A DNA stretch of 15,904 nucleotides from CAMLQK01 sp964654135 (GCA_964654135.1 CAZZHV010000025.1:1-15904); one strand, 5' to 3'. Counted from the first letter of the stretch, positions 1-6,219 are shown. A program made the numbers and translations. Notes: a model not told the origin generated them from the sequence alone.

Positions 1-102
1 TACTTTTACTATTGGCAATTGGACGAGCTACAACAGCTTGCTGAGCAATGTGGCTCCGCAAAGAAATTAAAAAAGCCGACATCCTCGCATAGCTGGCTGT
101 AG
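1..102 (+). CDS. C-terminal end of an unrecognised protein (partial)
   Basis: Frame 1 is open from the window edge to a TAG at 100-102 and gives 33 residues, beginning YFYYWQLDELQQLAEQCG and ending in a lysine- and serine-rich tail. The stop lies three bases from the end of the convergent DUF6766 gene, the tight packing expected of a real gene end. An aromatic YYW-x-LDEL-x-x-LAE pattern near the C-terminus also occurs in some class I methyltransferases, but the fragment is too short to assign. Its start lies outside the window. Confidence 0.6.
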   Translation, partial: YFYYWQLDELQQLAEQCGSAKKLKKPTSSHSWL

Positions 103-105
103 CGT

Positions 106-774
106 TTACTCACCAGTTTCGTGATCGTATCTCTTTCCTACTGGTTTAGACTCGGGCGAACCTCGCTCACGTAATTTTATTGAAAGAACCAATAGAGTAC
201 CGATGGCAAGAAACTCACTTTGCCAGTTTTGAAGTGACTGATACCAAAATTCAGACGATGACATAAAGCTAAAAAGCGAAACAGTTTCCGAGCCATGCTG
301 CTGGGCTTCTTGGTTATATGCTGCAACGCCACCAAACGCGTGAAGCAAAAAAGAGGCAATGAATAGTAAGAGCATCGCAAGTCCCAGCGAGTGACTATAA
401 ATAAACCGACCTATGGCTTTGCTTTTGCCTCGCCAGGAAGTCGTTTTAATAATTGCGTAGCGCGAAGAAGTATCTTGCGAAGTGCTTCCTCTTATAGGTT
501 TTGAATCGGCAGAACCTTTTTGCCTTAGGTAGACTGTGAGCATAATAAGCGCCCACATTTGAAGGAATTCACTTTCCCAGTTTTCGAATACTCCTTCGAC
601 AAACTCGCCGCTTACTAAATAACTTCCATACGAAAGTTGCGTTTGATGATGTTCGCGTAAGGTCTCGTTATTTGTGCGCCATCCTGCAATGCTCATACCG
701 ATGATGCTCAGTATAAAAATAGCAAAAATAACTATCGTGAGGCTATTGTTATGGAAGAATCGTCTAACGCTCAT
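106..774 (-). CDS. DUF6766 family membrane protein, internally duplicated
   Basis: I recognise this as a DUF6766 protein from the family signature FENWESEFLQ followed by a hydrophobic segment and an LRxKGSxxSKP motif. The family's function is unknown. The frame opens further upstream (to 825), but I place the start at 774 (MSVRRFFHNNSLT), because family members typically begin with such a short basic-aromatic stretch just before the first membrane helix, and because an extended -10 box lies 10 bases before this ATG. The module occurs twice: FENWESEFLQ then LRQKGSADSKP in the first half, and LQNWQSEFLA then LRERGSPESKP in the second, each behind a transmembrane helix. I expect four membrane segments. 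The two halves are joined by a polar linker with a basic WRGKSK stretch. The gene is convergent with the partial gene at 1-102. Confidence 0.8.
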   Translation of the reverse strand: MSVRRFFHNNSLTIVIFAIFILSIIGMSIAGWRTNNETLREHHQTQLSYGSYLVSGEFVEGVFENWESEFLQMWALIMLTVYLRQKGSADSKPIRGSTSQDTSSRYAIIKTTSWRGKSKAIGRFIYSHSLGLAMLLLFIASFLLHAFGGVAAYNQEAQQHGSETVSLFSFMSSSEFWYQSLQNWQSEFLAIGTLLVLSIKLRERGSPESKPVGKRYDHETGE

Positions 775-784
775 AGCTAATGCA

Positions 785-795
785 AGTATACCAAA
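785..795 (-). promoter_or_regulatory. Extended -10 promoter of the DUF6766 gene
   Basis: On the minus strand TGGTATACT forms an extended -10 element (TGn-TATACT, hexamer at 785-790). The ATG at 774 follows after 10 bases, so a start site about 7 bases past the box would leave only about 3 bases of leader. No Shine-Dalgarno sequence is visible. No convincing -35 is present, as is usual for extended -10 promoters. Confidence 0.45.
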
Positions 796-845
796 ATACG
801 GCAGAAGCCTTAAGCTTCGCTTCATGCAACGAGGTGTCGCTTAGC

Positions 846-1241
846 TTAATCGAGGGGTACAAATTCGAGCGTGCCAGTAACGACAAGAGGTGTGTCGCGG
901 TGGACCTCTGCATGTTCACTGCGCAACATGGCAACGGATTCAAACGCTTTTACTCCAGTGCGTGCCGAGAGCGTAATGTGCGGGACACCGTACGTATCCG
1001 GGAGCCGGGACCGTACTCGTACGGCCTCTATGCGATCGTTATAGCTGTGCGCGTATACTTCTGCACTTTCTTGTTTGCCGATGTACTCCGCAACATCTTT
1101 CCGATCGACACCAAATAACAGCGTTTGATGATCATAATATATATCTTCGAACTTAGCTGGGTAGGCTGCGGCAAGAGCTTGCCGTGATTCGGGGCTAAGC
1201 TTGAGCCACAAAATTCCACGATCTGTATGTGCGGTATTCAT
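846..1241 (-). CDS. 2H-phosphoesterase-like protein
   Basis: The 131-residue protein contains two H-x-T-hydrophobic motifs, DHQTLLFG in the first half and PHITLSA in the second, about 50 residues apart. Two HxT/S motifs are the hallmark of the 2H (LigT / cyclic phosphodiesterase) superfamily, which hydrolyses 2',3'-cyclic phosphates or 2'-5' linkages in RNA and nucleotides. I start at 1241 (MNTAHTDRG) rather than at the frame's first Met (1301): the upstream extension is hydrophobic and unlike the rest, and a TATACT box sits 7 bases before this ATG. The spacing is shorter than in LigT, closer to small tRNA-ligase-type cyclic phosphodiesterase domains. The substrate cannot be inferred. Divergent from the desaturase gene. 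Confidence 0.6.
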   Translation of the reverse strand: MNTAHTDRGILWLKLSPESRQALAAAYPAKFEDIYYDHQTLLFGVDRKDVAEYIGKQESAEVYAHSYNDRIEAVRVRSRLPDTYGVPHITLSARTGVKAFESVAMLRSEHAEVHRDTPLVVTGTLEFVPLD

Positions 1242-1248
1242 ATGTGAC

Positions 1249-1254
1249 AGTATA
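1249..1254 (-). promoter_or_regulatory. -10 box of the 2H-phosphoesterase-like gene
   Basis: TATACT on the minus strand lies 7 bases before the ATG at 1241, so the predicted start site coincides with the start codon (leaderless). No good -35 is seen 17 bases further upstream, so the call rests on the -10 and on the same arrangement elsewhere in the window. Confidence 0.4.
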
Positions 1255-1290
1255 CAATACGCCCAGCCAAGAAAAAGCATAACCAACTTG

Positions 1291-1319
1291 TCGACATTCA
1301 TACGTGGACATGCTTAAAT
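1291..1319 (+). promoter_or_regulatory. Leaderless promoter of the acyl-ACP desaturase
   Basis: TCGACA (1291-1296, one mismatch to TTGACA), a 17-base spacer, and TTAAAT (1314-1319, four of six to TATAAT). The ATG at 1326 follows 6 bases after the -10, placing the start site on or next to the initiation codon. No Shine-Dalgarno sequence is present. Confidence 0.55.
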
Positions 1320-1325
1320 ACAGCA

Positions 1326-2264
1326 ATGACCGAACGCGACACCTTCGAAATCAATGTCTTACATGAGCTAGAGCCTGTTGTTGAGGATAATCTCAATCGA
1401 CACCTGAGCGTTGCTAAGCAATGGAACCCACACGATTACGTGCCATGGAGCGAAGGACGCGATTTTGCATTTTTGGGTGGCGAAGATTGGGAGCCTGAGC
1501 AGTCTAGGCTCAACCCTGATGCCCAATTAGCCATGACCTTAAACTTGCTTACCGAAGACAATTTGCCGTCATACCACAGAATTATCGCCGAGCAGTTTGA
1601 CCGTGAAGGGGCATGGGGCACATGGGTAGGGCGATGGACCGCAGAAGAAGGACGCCATGCCGTGGCAATGCGCGACTACCTTGTTGTTACGCGTGGTGTT
1701 GATCCTGTTGCACTCGAGAACCTACGCATGGATCACATGACTCGTGGCTATGCCCGGGATGACAAAAGCGCTCTCGATACATTGGCCTACGTTACATTTC
1801 AGGAACTAGCTACTCGTGTCTCGCATCGCAATACCGGCAAAGCTTGCGAGGACCCAATTGCCGAAAATCTCCTTACGCGTGTTGCGACCGACGAAAATTT
1901 GCACATGCTATTTTATCGTAATCTTGCCAAGGCTGCTCTAGACGTTGCTCCTAACGAAATGATGCAGTCTATCACTCGAGAAGTTTCGACATTTCAGATG
2001 CCTGGATCGGACCTGCCTGACTTTTATCGGCAGGCAGCACGCATTGCTAACGCTGGTATCTATACACCAACGCAACATGTCAAAGAAATACTCAAGCCAG
2101 TTCTTAAGCAGTGGGAGATATTCGAACGCACCGATCTATCTGGCGAGGGCGAAAAAGCTCGCGACGAATTACACGCCAAGCTGGGCGAGCTAACAACCAA
2201 GGCTGAACGTTTCGAAGAACGCCGAGCTCGGCAACAGGCTGCTGCAGCACAGCGCGCCGAATAA
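1326..2264 (+). CDS. Acyl-ACP desaturase (diiron, FA_desaturase_2 family)
   Basis: A 312-residue protein resembling the soluble ferritin-like acyl-ACP desaturases of Actinobacteria (DesA type). Known members insert a cis double bond into ACP-bound acyl chains using O2 and reduced ferredoxin. The carboxylate-histidine ligands are visible in order: TEDN (Glu77), EEGRH (Glu107/Glu108 and His111), FQE (Glu160) and DENLH (Glu190 and His193). The two ExxH motifs are the hallmark of the diiron site. The length is typical, with a charged Ala/Arg/Glu-rich tail after about residue 290. The start is fixed by the promoter 6 bases upstream. The gene ends just before a strong hairpin shared with the convergent pentapeptide gene. 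If this is a CPR bacterium without fatty acid synthesis, the enzyme would have to act on imported or host-derived acyl chains. Confidence 0.88.
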   Translation: MTERDTFEINVLHELEPVVEDNLNRHLSVAKQWNPHDYVPWSEGRDFAFLGGEDWEPEQSRLNPDAQLAMTLNLLTEDNLPSYHRIIAEQFDREGAWGTWVGRWTAEEGRHAVAMRDYLVVTRGVDPVALENLRMDHMTRGYARDDKSALDTLAYVTFQELATRVSHRNTGKACEDPIAENLLTRVATDENLHMLFYRNLAKAALDVAPNEMMQSITREVSTFQMPGSDLPDFYRQAARIANAGIYTPTQHVKEILKPVLKQWEIFERTDLSGEGEKARDELHAKLGELTTKAERFEERRARQQAAAAQRAE

Positions 2265-2270
2265 TTATAT

Positions 2271-2300
2271 AAAAACACCCGAGACATCTCGGGTGTTTTT
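2271..2300. terminator. Bidirectional intrinsic terminator
   Basis: A 13-bp perfect stem, AAAAACACCCGAG pairing with CTCGGGTGTTTTT around a 4-base loop, sits between the convergent desaturase and pentapeptide genes. A-rich and T-rich flanks provide a U tract in both directions. Confidence 0.93.
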
Positions 2301-2321
2301 GGTTGGATAGCTCAACAAGTG

Positions 2322-3110
2322 TTACTGAACTGTTACGTTTTCCAAGTTAGCTTTCATGTCTTTCAAAAGCGCGTAGGTAATTTTGTCCATAGTTGCGCCG
2401 TCAAAGATTGTCTTCTTAACTTTTGAGTGGTGGAACGATACATTTTGCAAAACAGCATTCTTAAAGCTTGTGTTCTTTAGACCGCAGTTGTTAAACGAGG
2501 TTCCGGTAAGGGTCTGGCCCTCGAAAGAAACATCGTTCAAATCGGCTTGCTTGAACTCGGCGTTGGTAAGCGTTGTGTTGCTAAACGTAGCGCCCTTGAA
2601 CGCGCTGCGGAATAGCTTTGCGCCGGTGAGGTTTGCATCTGTAAGATCTGCATCCTTCATGTCGCTGCTATCAAAGTGCGACTCGGTCAAATCTGCACCC
2701 ACAAAACTCGAGCCTTTAAGGGCTGCAGCTTTAAATGTGGTTTCACGCAAATTGGATTTATCAAAGTTTGATCCCACGAGCGCACTCATACTAAAGTTGG
2801 CGCCAGAAAGTTGCGTGTCAGCTAAGTCGGCTTCGGTCATAGATGTAGCGCGGAAGCGTACATCATTTTTGCTATAAGCGTCTTGAGACACAGCTTCTTC
2901 GTGACGAACGTGTTCCATAATTTCCGAAACATCGCCAAAAGATTCAACGGTTAACGCGTAAGCTTCGTCGTCGGTTTTGCCTTCGAGCTTAAGGTCGTTA
3001 TATTTTTCGGTGAGATTTGCGAGTAGCTCTTGCTCAACATCCTTGCGGGCAGGGAAGTTGCCGTAGGGTTCAAAAGCTGTTGCCAAAAATTGTGCTAATT
3101 TGTCGTTCAT
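2322..3110 (-). CDS. HAAS-like N-terminal domain fused to pentapeptide repeats
   Basis: 262 residues. The first about 70 residues (LAQFLATAFEPYG through EQELLANLTEKYNDLKLEGKTDDEA to ESFGDVSEIM) look like the small helical HAAS / 'permease prefix' domain that is often encoded next to PadR regulators. From about residue 85 to 250 the protein is built from A(D/N)LxxAxF-type five-residue repeats (for example ADLTDANLTGAKL), which fold as a right-handed quadrilateral beta-helix. No transmembrane segment or signal peptide is seen, so it is probably cytosolic. AGGAG lies 6 bases before the ATG. It follows the PadR gene by 17 bases and is clearly co-transcribed with it. The output of the repeat domain (protein binding, or DNA mimicry as in Qnr/MfpA) is unknown. 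Confidence 0.8.
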   Translation of the reverse strand: MNDKLAQFLATAFEPYGNFPARKDVEQELLANLTEKYNDLKLEGKTDDEAYALTVESFGDVSEIMEHVRHEEAVSQDAYSKNDVRFRATSMTEADLADTQLSGANFSMSALVGSNFDKSNLRETTFKAAALKGSSFVGADLTESHFDSSDMKDADLTDANLTGAKLFRSAFKGATFSNTTLTNAEFKQADLNDVSFEGQTLTGTSFNNCGLKNTSFKNAVLQNVSFHHSKVKKTIFDGATMDKITYALLKDMKANLENVTVQ

Positions 3111-3127
3111 AGTTGCTCCTTTATTCG

Positions 3128-3457
3128 TTATAGCAATGTTTCTAAAACTTGCTTTGCGTAGTGCCAGTTGCGTTTGTTATTTTCATATTGCTCTCGGCCA
3201 CTCGGCGTAATCCGGTAGTACTTTCGTCGGCCGCCTTGCGTTTCATCACCCCAGTAAGAGGTAATGTGACCGTCTTGTTCGAGACGCTTAAGGCTCGAAT
3301 ACATCGTTGCCTCTTTTAGTTCATACTCGTGATTCGACAATTCATGGACCAATTTCGTAATTTCATATCCGTATTTGTCGCCACTTGTGAGGAACTTAAG
3401 GATGATTGTATCCGTGTGTCCGCGTAGCAAATCTGAAGTTAATTTGTTATCTACCAT
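3128..3457 (-). CDS. PadR family transcriptional regulator
   Basis: A 109-residue winged-helix protein with the PadR hallmarks: LLRGHTDTIILKFLTSGDKYGYEITK at the first helices, EATMYSSLKRLEQDGHITSYW for the recognition helix and wing, and GRRKYYRITPSGREQYE at the end of the wing. I place the start at 3457 (MVDNKLTSDLL), not at the frame's first Met (3475), because a near-consensus promoter has its -10 just 6 bases before this codon and the longer start would lie inside the -10. First gene of a two-gene operon with the HAAS/pentapeptide protein. By analogy with characterised PadR systems it probably represses its own operon until a ligand or partner binds. The HAAS-like partner is the obvious candidate modulator. 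Confidence 0.9.
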   Translation of the reverse strand: MVDNKLTSDLLRGHTDTIILKFLTSGDKYGYEITKLVHELSNHEYELKEATMYSSLKRLEQDGHITSYWGDETQGGRRKYYRITPSGREQYENNKRNWHYAKQVLETLL

Positions 3458-3463
3458 GGCTAC

Positions 3464-3500
3464 ATTGTATATCAAAGTACTATGTCTGTCAAGGTACTAT
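3464..3500 (-). promoter_or_regulatory. padR operon promoter with putative operator repeats
   Basis: On the minus strand TTGACA (3487-3492) is followed by 17 bases and TACAAT (3464-3469), then 6 bases to the ATG at 3457. This is the clearest leaderless promoter in the window. Two direct repeats on the plus strand, ARGTACTAT at 3475-3483 and 3492-3500, lie over the spacer and -35. They could be the operator for PadR autoregulation (inference). Confidence 0.75.
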
Positions 3501-3506
3501 AGCAAT

Positions 3507-3530
3507 CATGGCACTTTTGCCAGTGCCATG
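3507..3530. terminator. Hairpin between the YdeI-like gene and the padR operon
   Basis: CATGGCAC (3507-3514) pairs with GTGCCATG (3523-3530) around an 8-base loop. It lies downstream of the minus-strand YdeI-like gene and just before the padR promoter. There is no U tract, so it may be a weak or Rho-type terminator, or simply an insulating hairpin. Confidence 0.4.
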
Positions 3531-3548
3531 AGAGAAGTTATAAGCGGA

Positions 3549-3860
3549 TTATTTGGACGCCGAACGTTTGCCCATTGCAAACTTTTGAGCTGCGTTTATT
3601 GGTTTATCATTGCGGTGAATGCAGCCAACCCAGCAGCATGGGCGTCGTTTTCCTTCTTTAAGCCTTGAGACTACTTGCTGAACGTGGTCAGCACGAGTTT
3701 CGTCAGTTTTGACGGATATAGTCCAACAAATCCATTCATTGCGGGCAAGCGGCGTAATGTCTTCCCAGGCGGCTAGAGCCTCTTTACTAGATAAAAGAGC
3801 CTTTCGCATATCTGCTGGAAGCTTATGTACGACGCCTTCGGAAATTGTTTTCTTGAACAT
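3549..3860 (-). CDS. YdeI/OmdA-like protein (bacteriocin-protection family)
   Basis: 103 residues matching the YdeI / OmpD-associated (OmdA) C-terminal region: ADMRKALLSSKEALAAWEDITPLARNEW, then a W-T-I motif, ETRADHVQQVVSRLKEGKRRPCCW and a Cys-His cluster (CCWVGCIHRN). Relatives have been linked to peptide or bacteriocin tolerance, but the biochemistry is unknown. The C-x(2)-W and C-x-H residues could bind a metal (inference). The start at 3860 is supported by a promoter whose -10 ends 9 bases upstream. Single-gene unit. Confidence 0.8.
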   Translation of the reverse strand: MFKKTISEGVVHKLPADMRKALLSSKEALAAWEDITPLARNEWICWTISVKTDETRADHVQQVVSRLKEGKRRPCCWVGCIHRNDKPINAAQKFAMGKRSASK

Positions 3861-3869
3861 AATACCTCT

Positions 3870-3898
3870 ATTTTAGCGCAAAATATCTCTAAAATCAA
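3870..3898 (-). promoter_or_regulatory. Promoter of the YdeI-like gene
   Basis: Minus strand TTGATT (3893-3898), 17 bases, TAAAAT (3870-3875), then 9 bases to the ATG at 3860. The predicted leader is only 2-3 bases. AGAGG occurs within those 9 bases but is probably upstream of or at the start site. Confidence 0.6.
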
Positions 3899-3906
3899 GG
3901 AATTTA

Positions 3907-4770
3907 TTAAACCCCTAAGTGGTGTCGTAGGCCCTCGAGAGCACCAGCAGCAAATCGTTCCTCTGCAATATAAAAAGAGCCCGCAGACTGATTTTCAGCT
4001 ATCCAGTGCAGCAAGTCTGGTTGGCCATTGCTAGGAATAATTGATACGTCAGCGGCGGCCAGTGCTGCCTGATCGTTCATGCTGTCGCCGATAGCTATAC
4101 GACAGATAGAATCCTCGGTCATGTTGCTGCCATCGAGCATGCTGGGGAGGTGTAGTAGCGCGGTGCCTTTGTCGACGCCAATGGGTAAAATATCAACGAA
4201 TCGCCATGCACCCCTACCAGAAGTGACGACGTTTGCCTCGAGGTTTGCATCACTAAGGTACCTATGTAACTCAGCAGAATGAGCACTGTTCTCCAAGGGA
4301 CTGGTTGTTGTATAGCTAATCTTATGCACGTCTTGAGCCTTGACCTCTTGTGGAGTTAGGTCCGGATAGGTGGCTAGCTTGCCCACGAGTGCTATTCGAT
4401 CCCACGAAGCAACGTTTGGCCATTGTGATATTTGCTCAAAGCCCAAGGTGTCGCTGCGGGTATAGATAGCCGTGCCAACAGATGCGATATGGAAGTCCAT
4501 GTCGCCAAACACTGTCCCAAACGCTGGCCGAGAGATGGTCAGTTCTTGCATAGACGCAAACGTTCGGCCAGAAGACGAACCAAAATATATTGCCGGTTTG
4601 TCTTGCGACTGTTCGTTTTGAACACGTAAGGCGGCAACGAACGCACCAATTTCGAGCAGGGCTTTATCGCTTTCGTGACGTGTTTGCTCTGAGTGGCTAT
4701 GGGCTGCGACTAGCGAGTCATCAAGGTCGCAGGCAATTACATGTGTTTTATGACATTCGAACGTGTTCAT
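3907..4770 (-). CDS. HAD superfamily phosphatase (subfamily IIB, sucrose-phosphatase-like)
   Basis: 287 residues with all four HAD motifs in IIB order: DLDDS (Asp15 nucleophile, Asp17), SSSGR (motif II, Ser66/67), DKGTALL (Lys201) and IGDSMNDQAAL (Asp229, Asp233). The region between motifs II and III (about 70-195) is the C2 cap. The GDSMND-AALAAAD ending and overall length suit sucrose-6-phosphate or mannosyl-3-phosphoglycerate phosphatases and Cof-type phosphatases. The exact sugar-phosphate substrate cannot be told. The start overlaps the end of the upstream Nudix gene by 23 bases, so the two are co-translated. Confidence 0.82.
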   Translation of the reverse strand: MNTFECHKTHVIACDLDDSLVAAHSHSEQTRHESDKALLEIGAFVAALRVQNEQSQDKPAIYFGSSSGRTFASMQELTISRPAFGTVFGDMDFHIASVGTAIYTRSDTLGFEQISQWPNVASWDRIALVGKLATYPDLTPQEVKAQDVHKISYTTTSPLENSAHSAELHRYLSDANLEANVVTSGRGAWRFVDILPIGVDKGTALLHLPSMLDGSNMTEDSICRIAIGDSMNDQAALAAADVSIIPSNGQPDLLHWIAENQSAGSFYIAEERFAAGALEGLRHHLGV

Positions 4771-5353
4771 CGGATAAACCTCTACTCCTCAATACGGCGC
4801 GAACACCGTGGTGAACGAGCTGAATTTCGGTGGACTTTATCGCGTCGCGTTCGGCCATTCTGTGCAATGCATCAAGTGTAAATCGGCCCGCTCCGTCTAC
4901 TTTTGGATCAGCAATAAGGCCTGGAGCCTCAAATGCATGTGCTCCAAAAAATTGCATGTAACTTAAGGGCGGGTAAGCTGCGTTGGTCTTATTTTCGACC
5001 TCGATGTAGCCGTAAGGAACGAGATTGTAATCTTGTATGCGCAGACCTGTTTCTTCTTTTGTTTCACGAAGGGCGGCTGCAGCAGAAGTTTCCAATCTAT
5101 CATCGTCAAGCGGGTCAAGGTGGCCGCCCGGGATTTCGTAGCCACCTCGTTTTATATTAAGTGTCAGCATAACTTCTGGATTTTCCAGGTCAAGTGAGCA
5201 AACTGGCACGCACATGCTTGTGCGAATAGGTAGCTCAGCAGGTACTGGTTGGTCGTATGTGTAAAAGCCCCAGGGCGTTTCGCCCCAAGTCCCCTCGATT
5301 GCTGGATCATCACGCAGTTCTAGATGTGATTTCCATGTAAGATTTGGATTCAT
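4748..5353 (-). CDS. Nudix hydrolase
   Basis: 201 residues. The Nudix helix is seen at about 76-104: a GGHLDPL start, then RETKEETGL as the RE-U-x-EE-x-GU core, with Glu100/Glu101 as metal ligands. The loop between the leading Gly and the first Glu is about five residues longer than the consensus Gx5E. About 75 residues precede the box, including WGFYTYDQ and a beta-rich segment, longer than in MutT. Family members hydrolyse nucleoside diphosphates linked to another moiety. The overlapping HAD phosphatase could remove phosphate from the product, a common pairing, but this is inference. A weak TACCAT box lies 6 bases before the ATG. Confidence 0.85.
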   Translation of the reverse strand: MNPNLTWKSHLELRDDPAIEGTWGETPWGFYTYDQPVPAELPIRTSMCVPVCSLDLENPEVMLTLNIKRGGYEIPGGHLDPLDDDRLETSAAAALRETKEETGLRIQDYNLVPYGYIEVENKTNAAYPPLSYMQFFGAHAFEAPGLIADPKVDGAGRFTLDALHRMAERDAIKSTEIQLVHHGVRAVLRSRGLSDEHVRMS

Positions 5354-5376
5354 ACACAGATGGTATCAGGCGCGTC

Positions 5377-5431
5377 ACGCTAGCGCTAGCGTCAATGTAT
5401 GTACAGAACCTACGGACTGAATACATTCAGT
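5377..5431. repeat. Two perfect palindromes upstream of the Nudix gene
   Basis: ACGCTAGCGCTAGCGT (5377-5392) is a perfect 16-bp palindrome. ACTGAATACATTCAGT (5416-5431) has two 7-bp arms around AC. They lie between the Nudix start and the terminal repeat of the gene A segment. Either could be an operator or recombination site. Neither is followed by a U tract. Confidence 0.6.
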
Positions 5432-5443
5432 ACATGGGCTAGG

Positions 5444-5458
5444 GACAGAGTAAAGATT
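5444..5458 (+). repeat. Left copy of a 15-base inverted repeat flanking gene A
   Basis: GACAGAGTAAAGATT here is exactly the reverse complement of 6109-6123. The two copies bracket gene A and its GC-rich flanks over a 680-base span. The right copy lies inside a small palindrome of its own (AGAGTAA-TCT-TTACTCT). Confidence 0.75.
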
Positions 5459-5500
5459 GTGGGTGGTTGGGTGCGTAAACGCAGTGATTGATTTCGCCTA

Positions 5501-5540
5501 GGCGGCAAGGGAGCTCAGGATACGTCCTGTCCTTGCCGCC
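5501..5540 (-). other. GC-rich hairpin downstream of gene A
   Basis: GGCGGCAAGG (5501-5510) pairs with CCTTGCCGCC (5531-5540). An inner 5-bp stem, CAGGA/TCCTG, closes a TACG loop. It begins about 14 bases after the gene A stop. No U tract follows on the minus strand, so it may protect or process the mRNA 3' end rather than terminate by itself. Confidence 0.8.
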
Positions 5541-5553
5541 ACGGTGCGGGTCG

Positions 5554-5991
5554 TCAGTTGTGTGGTTCGGCCGCGACGTGCTGGATGGTGAGTAGCCGTT
5601 CGGCTACAGCAGCCAGATAGGCCGACCTGTTGCGCGCGTGCGCGTAGTACTCCTCCTTGCTGAAGACGCCGGAGGTCTGGTATGACCGCGCGGTGTCACG
5701 TAGCAGACTGCTGGCGCGGACCATGAAGACCGGCCACGTCGGCAGTTCACTGGTTGAGAGGTCAGGCAAGCTGACGTCGACGTGCCACCCGATCTCGGTG
5801 TAGGTTGTCGAGAAGCATCGGTAGTCCTTCTTCAGCTGTTCCCGAAGAGTCGATGTGTCGAACTCTTTGGCCAGCTTCCTGACGACGCGGTTGATGTGCC
5901 ACTCGTAGAGGACGCCGCTGACTCGCAGGACGCAGTAGATGCACGCTGCAAGCAGGGCACCGAAGAAGAGCAGTGCTGAGCTGTCGCCCAT
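5554..5991 (-). CDS. High-GC gene A: small membrane-anchored protein, unknown family
   Basis: 145 residues from the ATG at 5991. I do not recognise the family. One transmembrane helix is visible near the N-terminus (about 7-27, SALLFFGALLAACIYCVL), followed by a basic, cytosolic-looking helical region (INRVVRKLAKEF, REQLKKDYRCF) and a Trp/Tyr-containing middle (IGWHVDVSLPDLS). The frame stays open to a GTG at 6075, but GAGAG upstream of the ATG at 5991 and the protein pattern favour the shorter form. Codons strongly prefer G/C at third positions, unlike the neighbouring hydrolase and Nudix genes. A GC-rich hairpin follows the stop and a 15-base inverted repeat surrounds the unit, suggesting acquired DNA. 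Confidence 0.7.
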   Translation of the reverse strand: MGDSSALLFFGALLAACIYCVLRVSGVLYEWHINRVVRKLAKEFDTSTLREQLKKDYRCFSTTYTEIGWHVDVSLPDLSTSELPTWPVFMVRASSLLRDTARSYQTSGVFSKEEYYAHARNRSAYLAAVAERLLTIQHVAAEPHN

Positions 5992-6108
5992 GGTTTCTCT
6001 CGCTTTCGAGTAGACTGGACAGACGAACGTTAACGTACGATCAATCACCTCTTTCTGGAAAGACAACAAAGCCACGAATGGTCCTTGGACTTATTGTCTC
6101 CCCAGAGT

Positions 6109-6123
6109 AATCTTTACTCTGTC
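6109..6123 (-). repeat. Right copy of the 15-base inverted repeat flanking gene A
   Basis: AATCTTTACTCTGTC is the reverse complement of 5444-5458. It lies within the predicted 5' leader of gene A (start site near 6162). If the transcript continues past 5444, the leader and the 3' end could pair. Confidence 0.75.
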
Positions 6124-6168
6124 AAGGTGCTTCAGATGACCCCAAAGGTCCTCGATGAAGTGCCTTAT

Positions 6169-6197
6169 ATTTTATAACCATTCTATTATTTTGTCAA
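6169..6197 (-). promoter_or_regulatory. Promoter of gene A
   Basis: Minus strand TTGACA (6192-6197), 17 bases, TAAAAT (6169-6174). The start site would fall near 6162, leaving a leader of about 170 bases before 5991. That leader is rich in short inverted repeats (for example GGACC...GGTC pairs around 6138-6150). Its -35 overlaps the -35 of the divergent hydrolase promoter. Confidence 0.7.
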
Positions 6198-6219
6198 TCT
6201 ACTCTCTCTGTAGTATGAT
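6191..6219 (+). promoter_or_regulatory. Leaderless promoter of the alpha/beta hydrolase
   Basis: TTGTCA (6191-6196), 17 bases, TATGAT (6214-6219), then 6 bases to the ATG at 6226. The start codon falls at the predicted transcription start. The -35 hexamer shares five bases with the divergent -35 of gene A, so one RNA polymerase binding should exclude the other. Confidence 0.75.

Noticed and set aside
780..1118. Plus-strand frame opposite the 2H-like gene
   Set aside because: The opposite strand carries two paired HxT motifs and a -10 box. This frame has neither promoter nor protein-like pattern.
5354..5553. tRNA or structured small RNA in the palindromic junction
   Set aside because: No cloverleaf or TTCGANTC-like T-arm fits; the pairings are separate simple hairpins.
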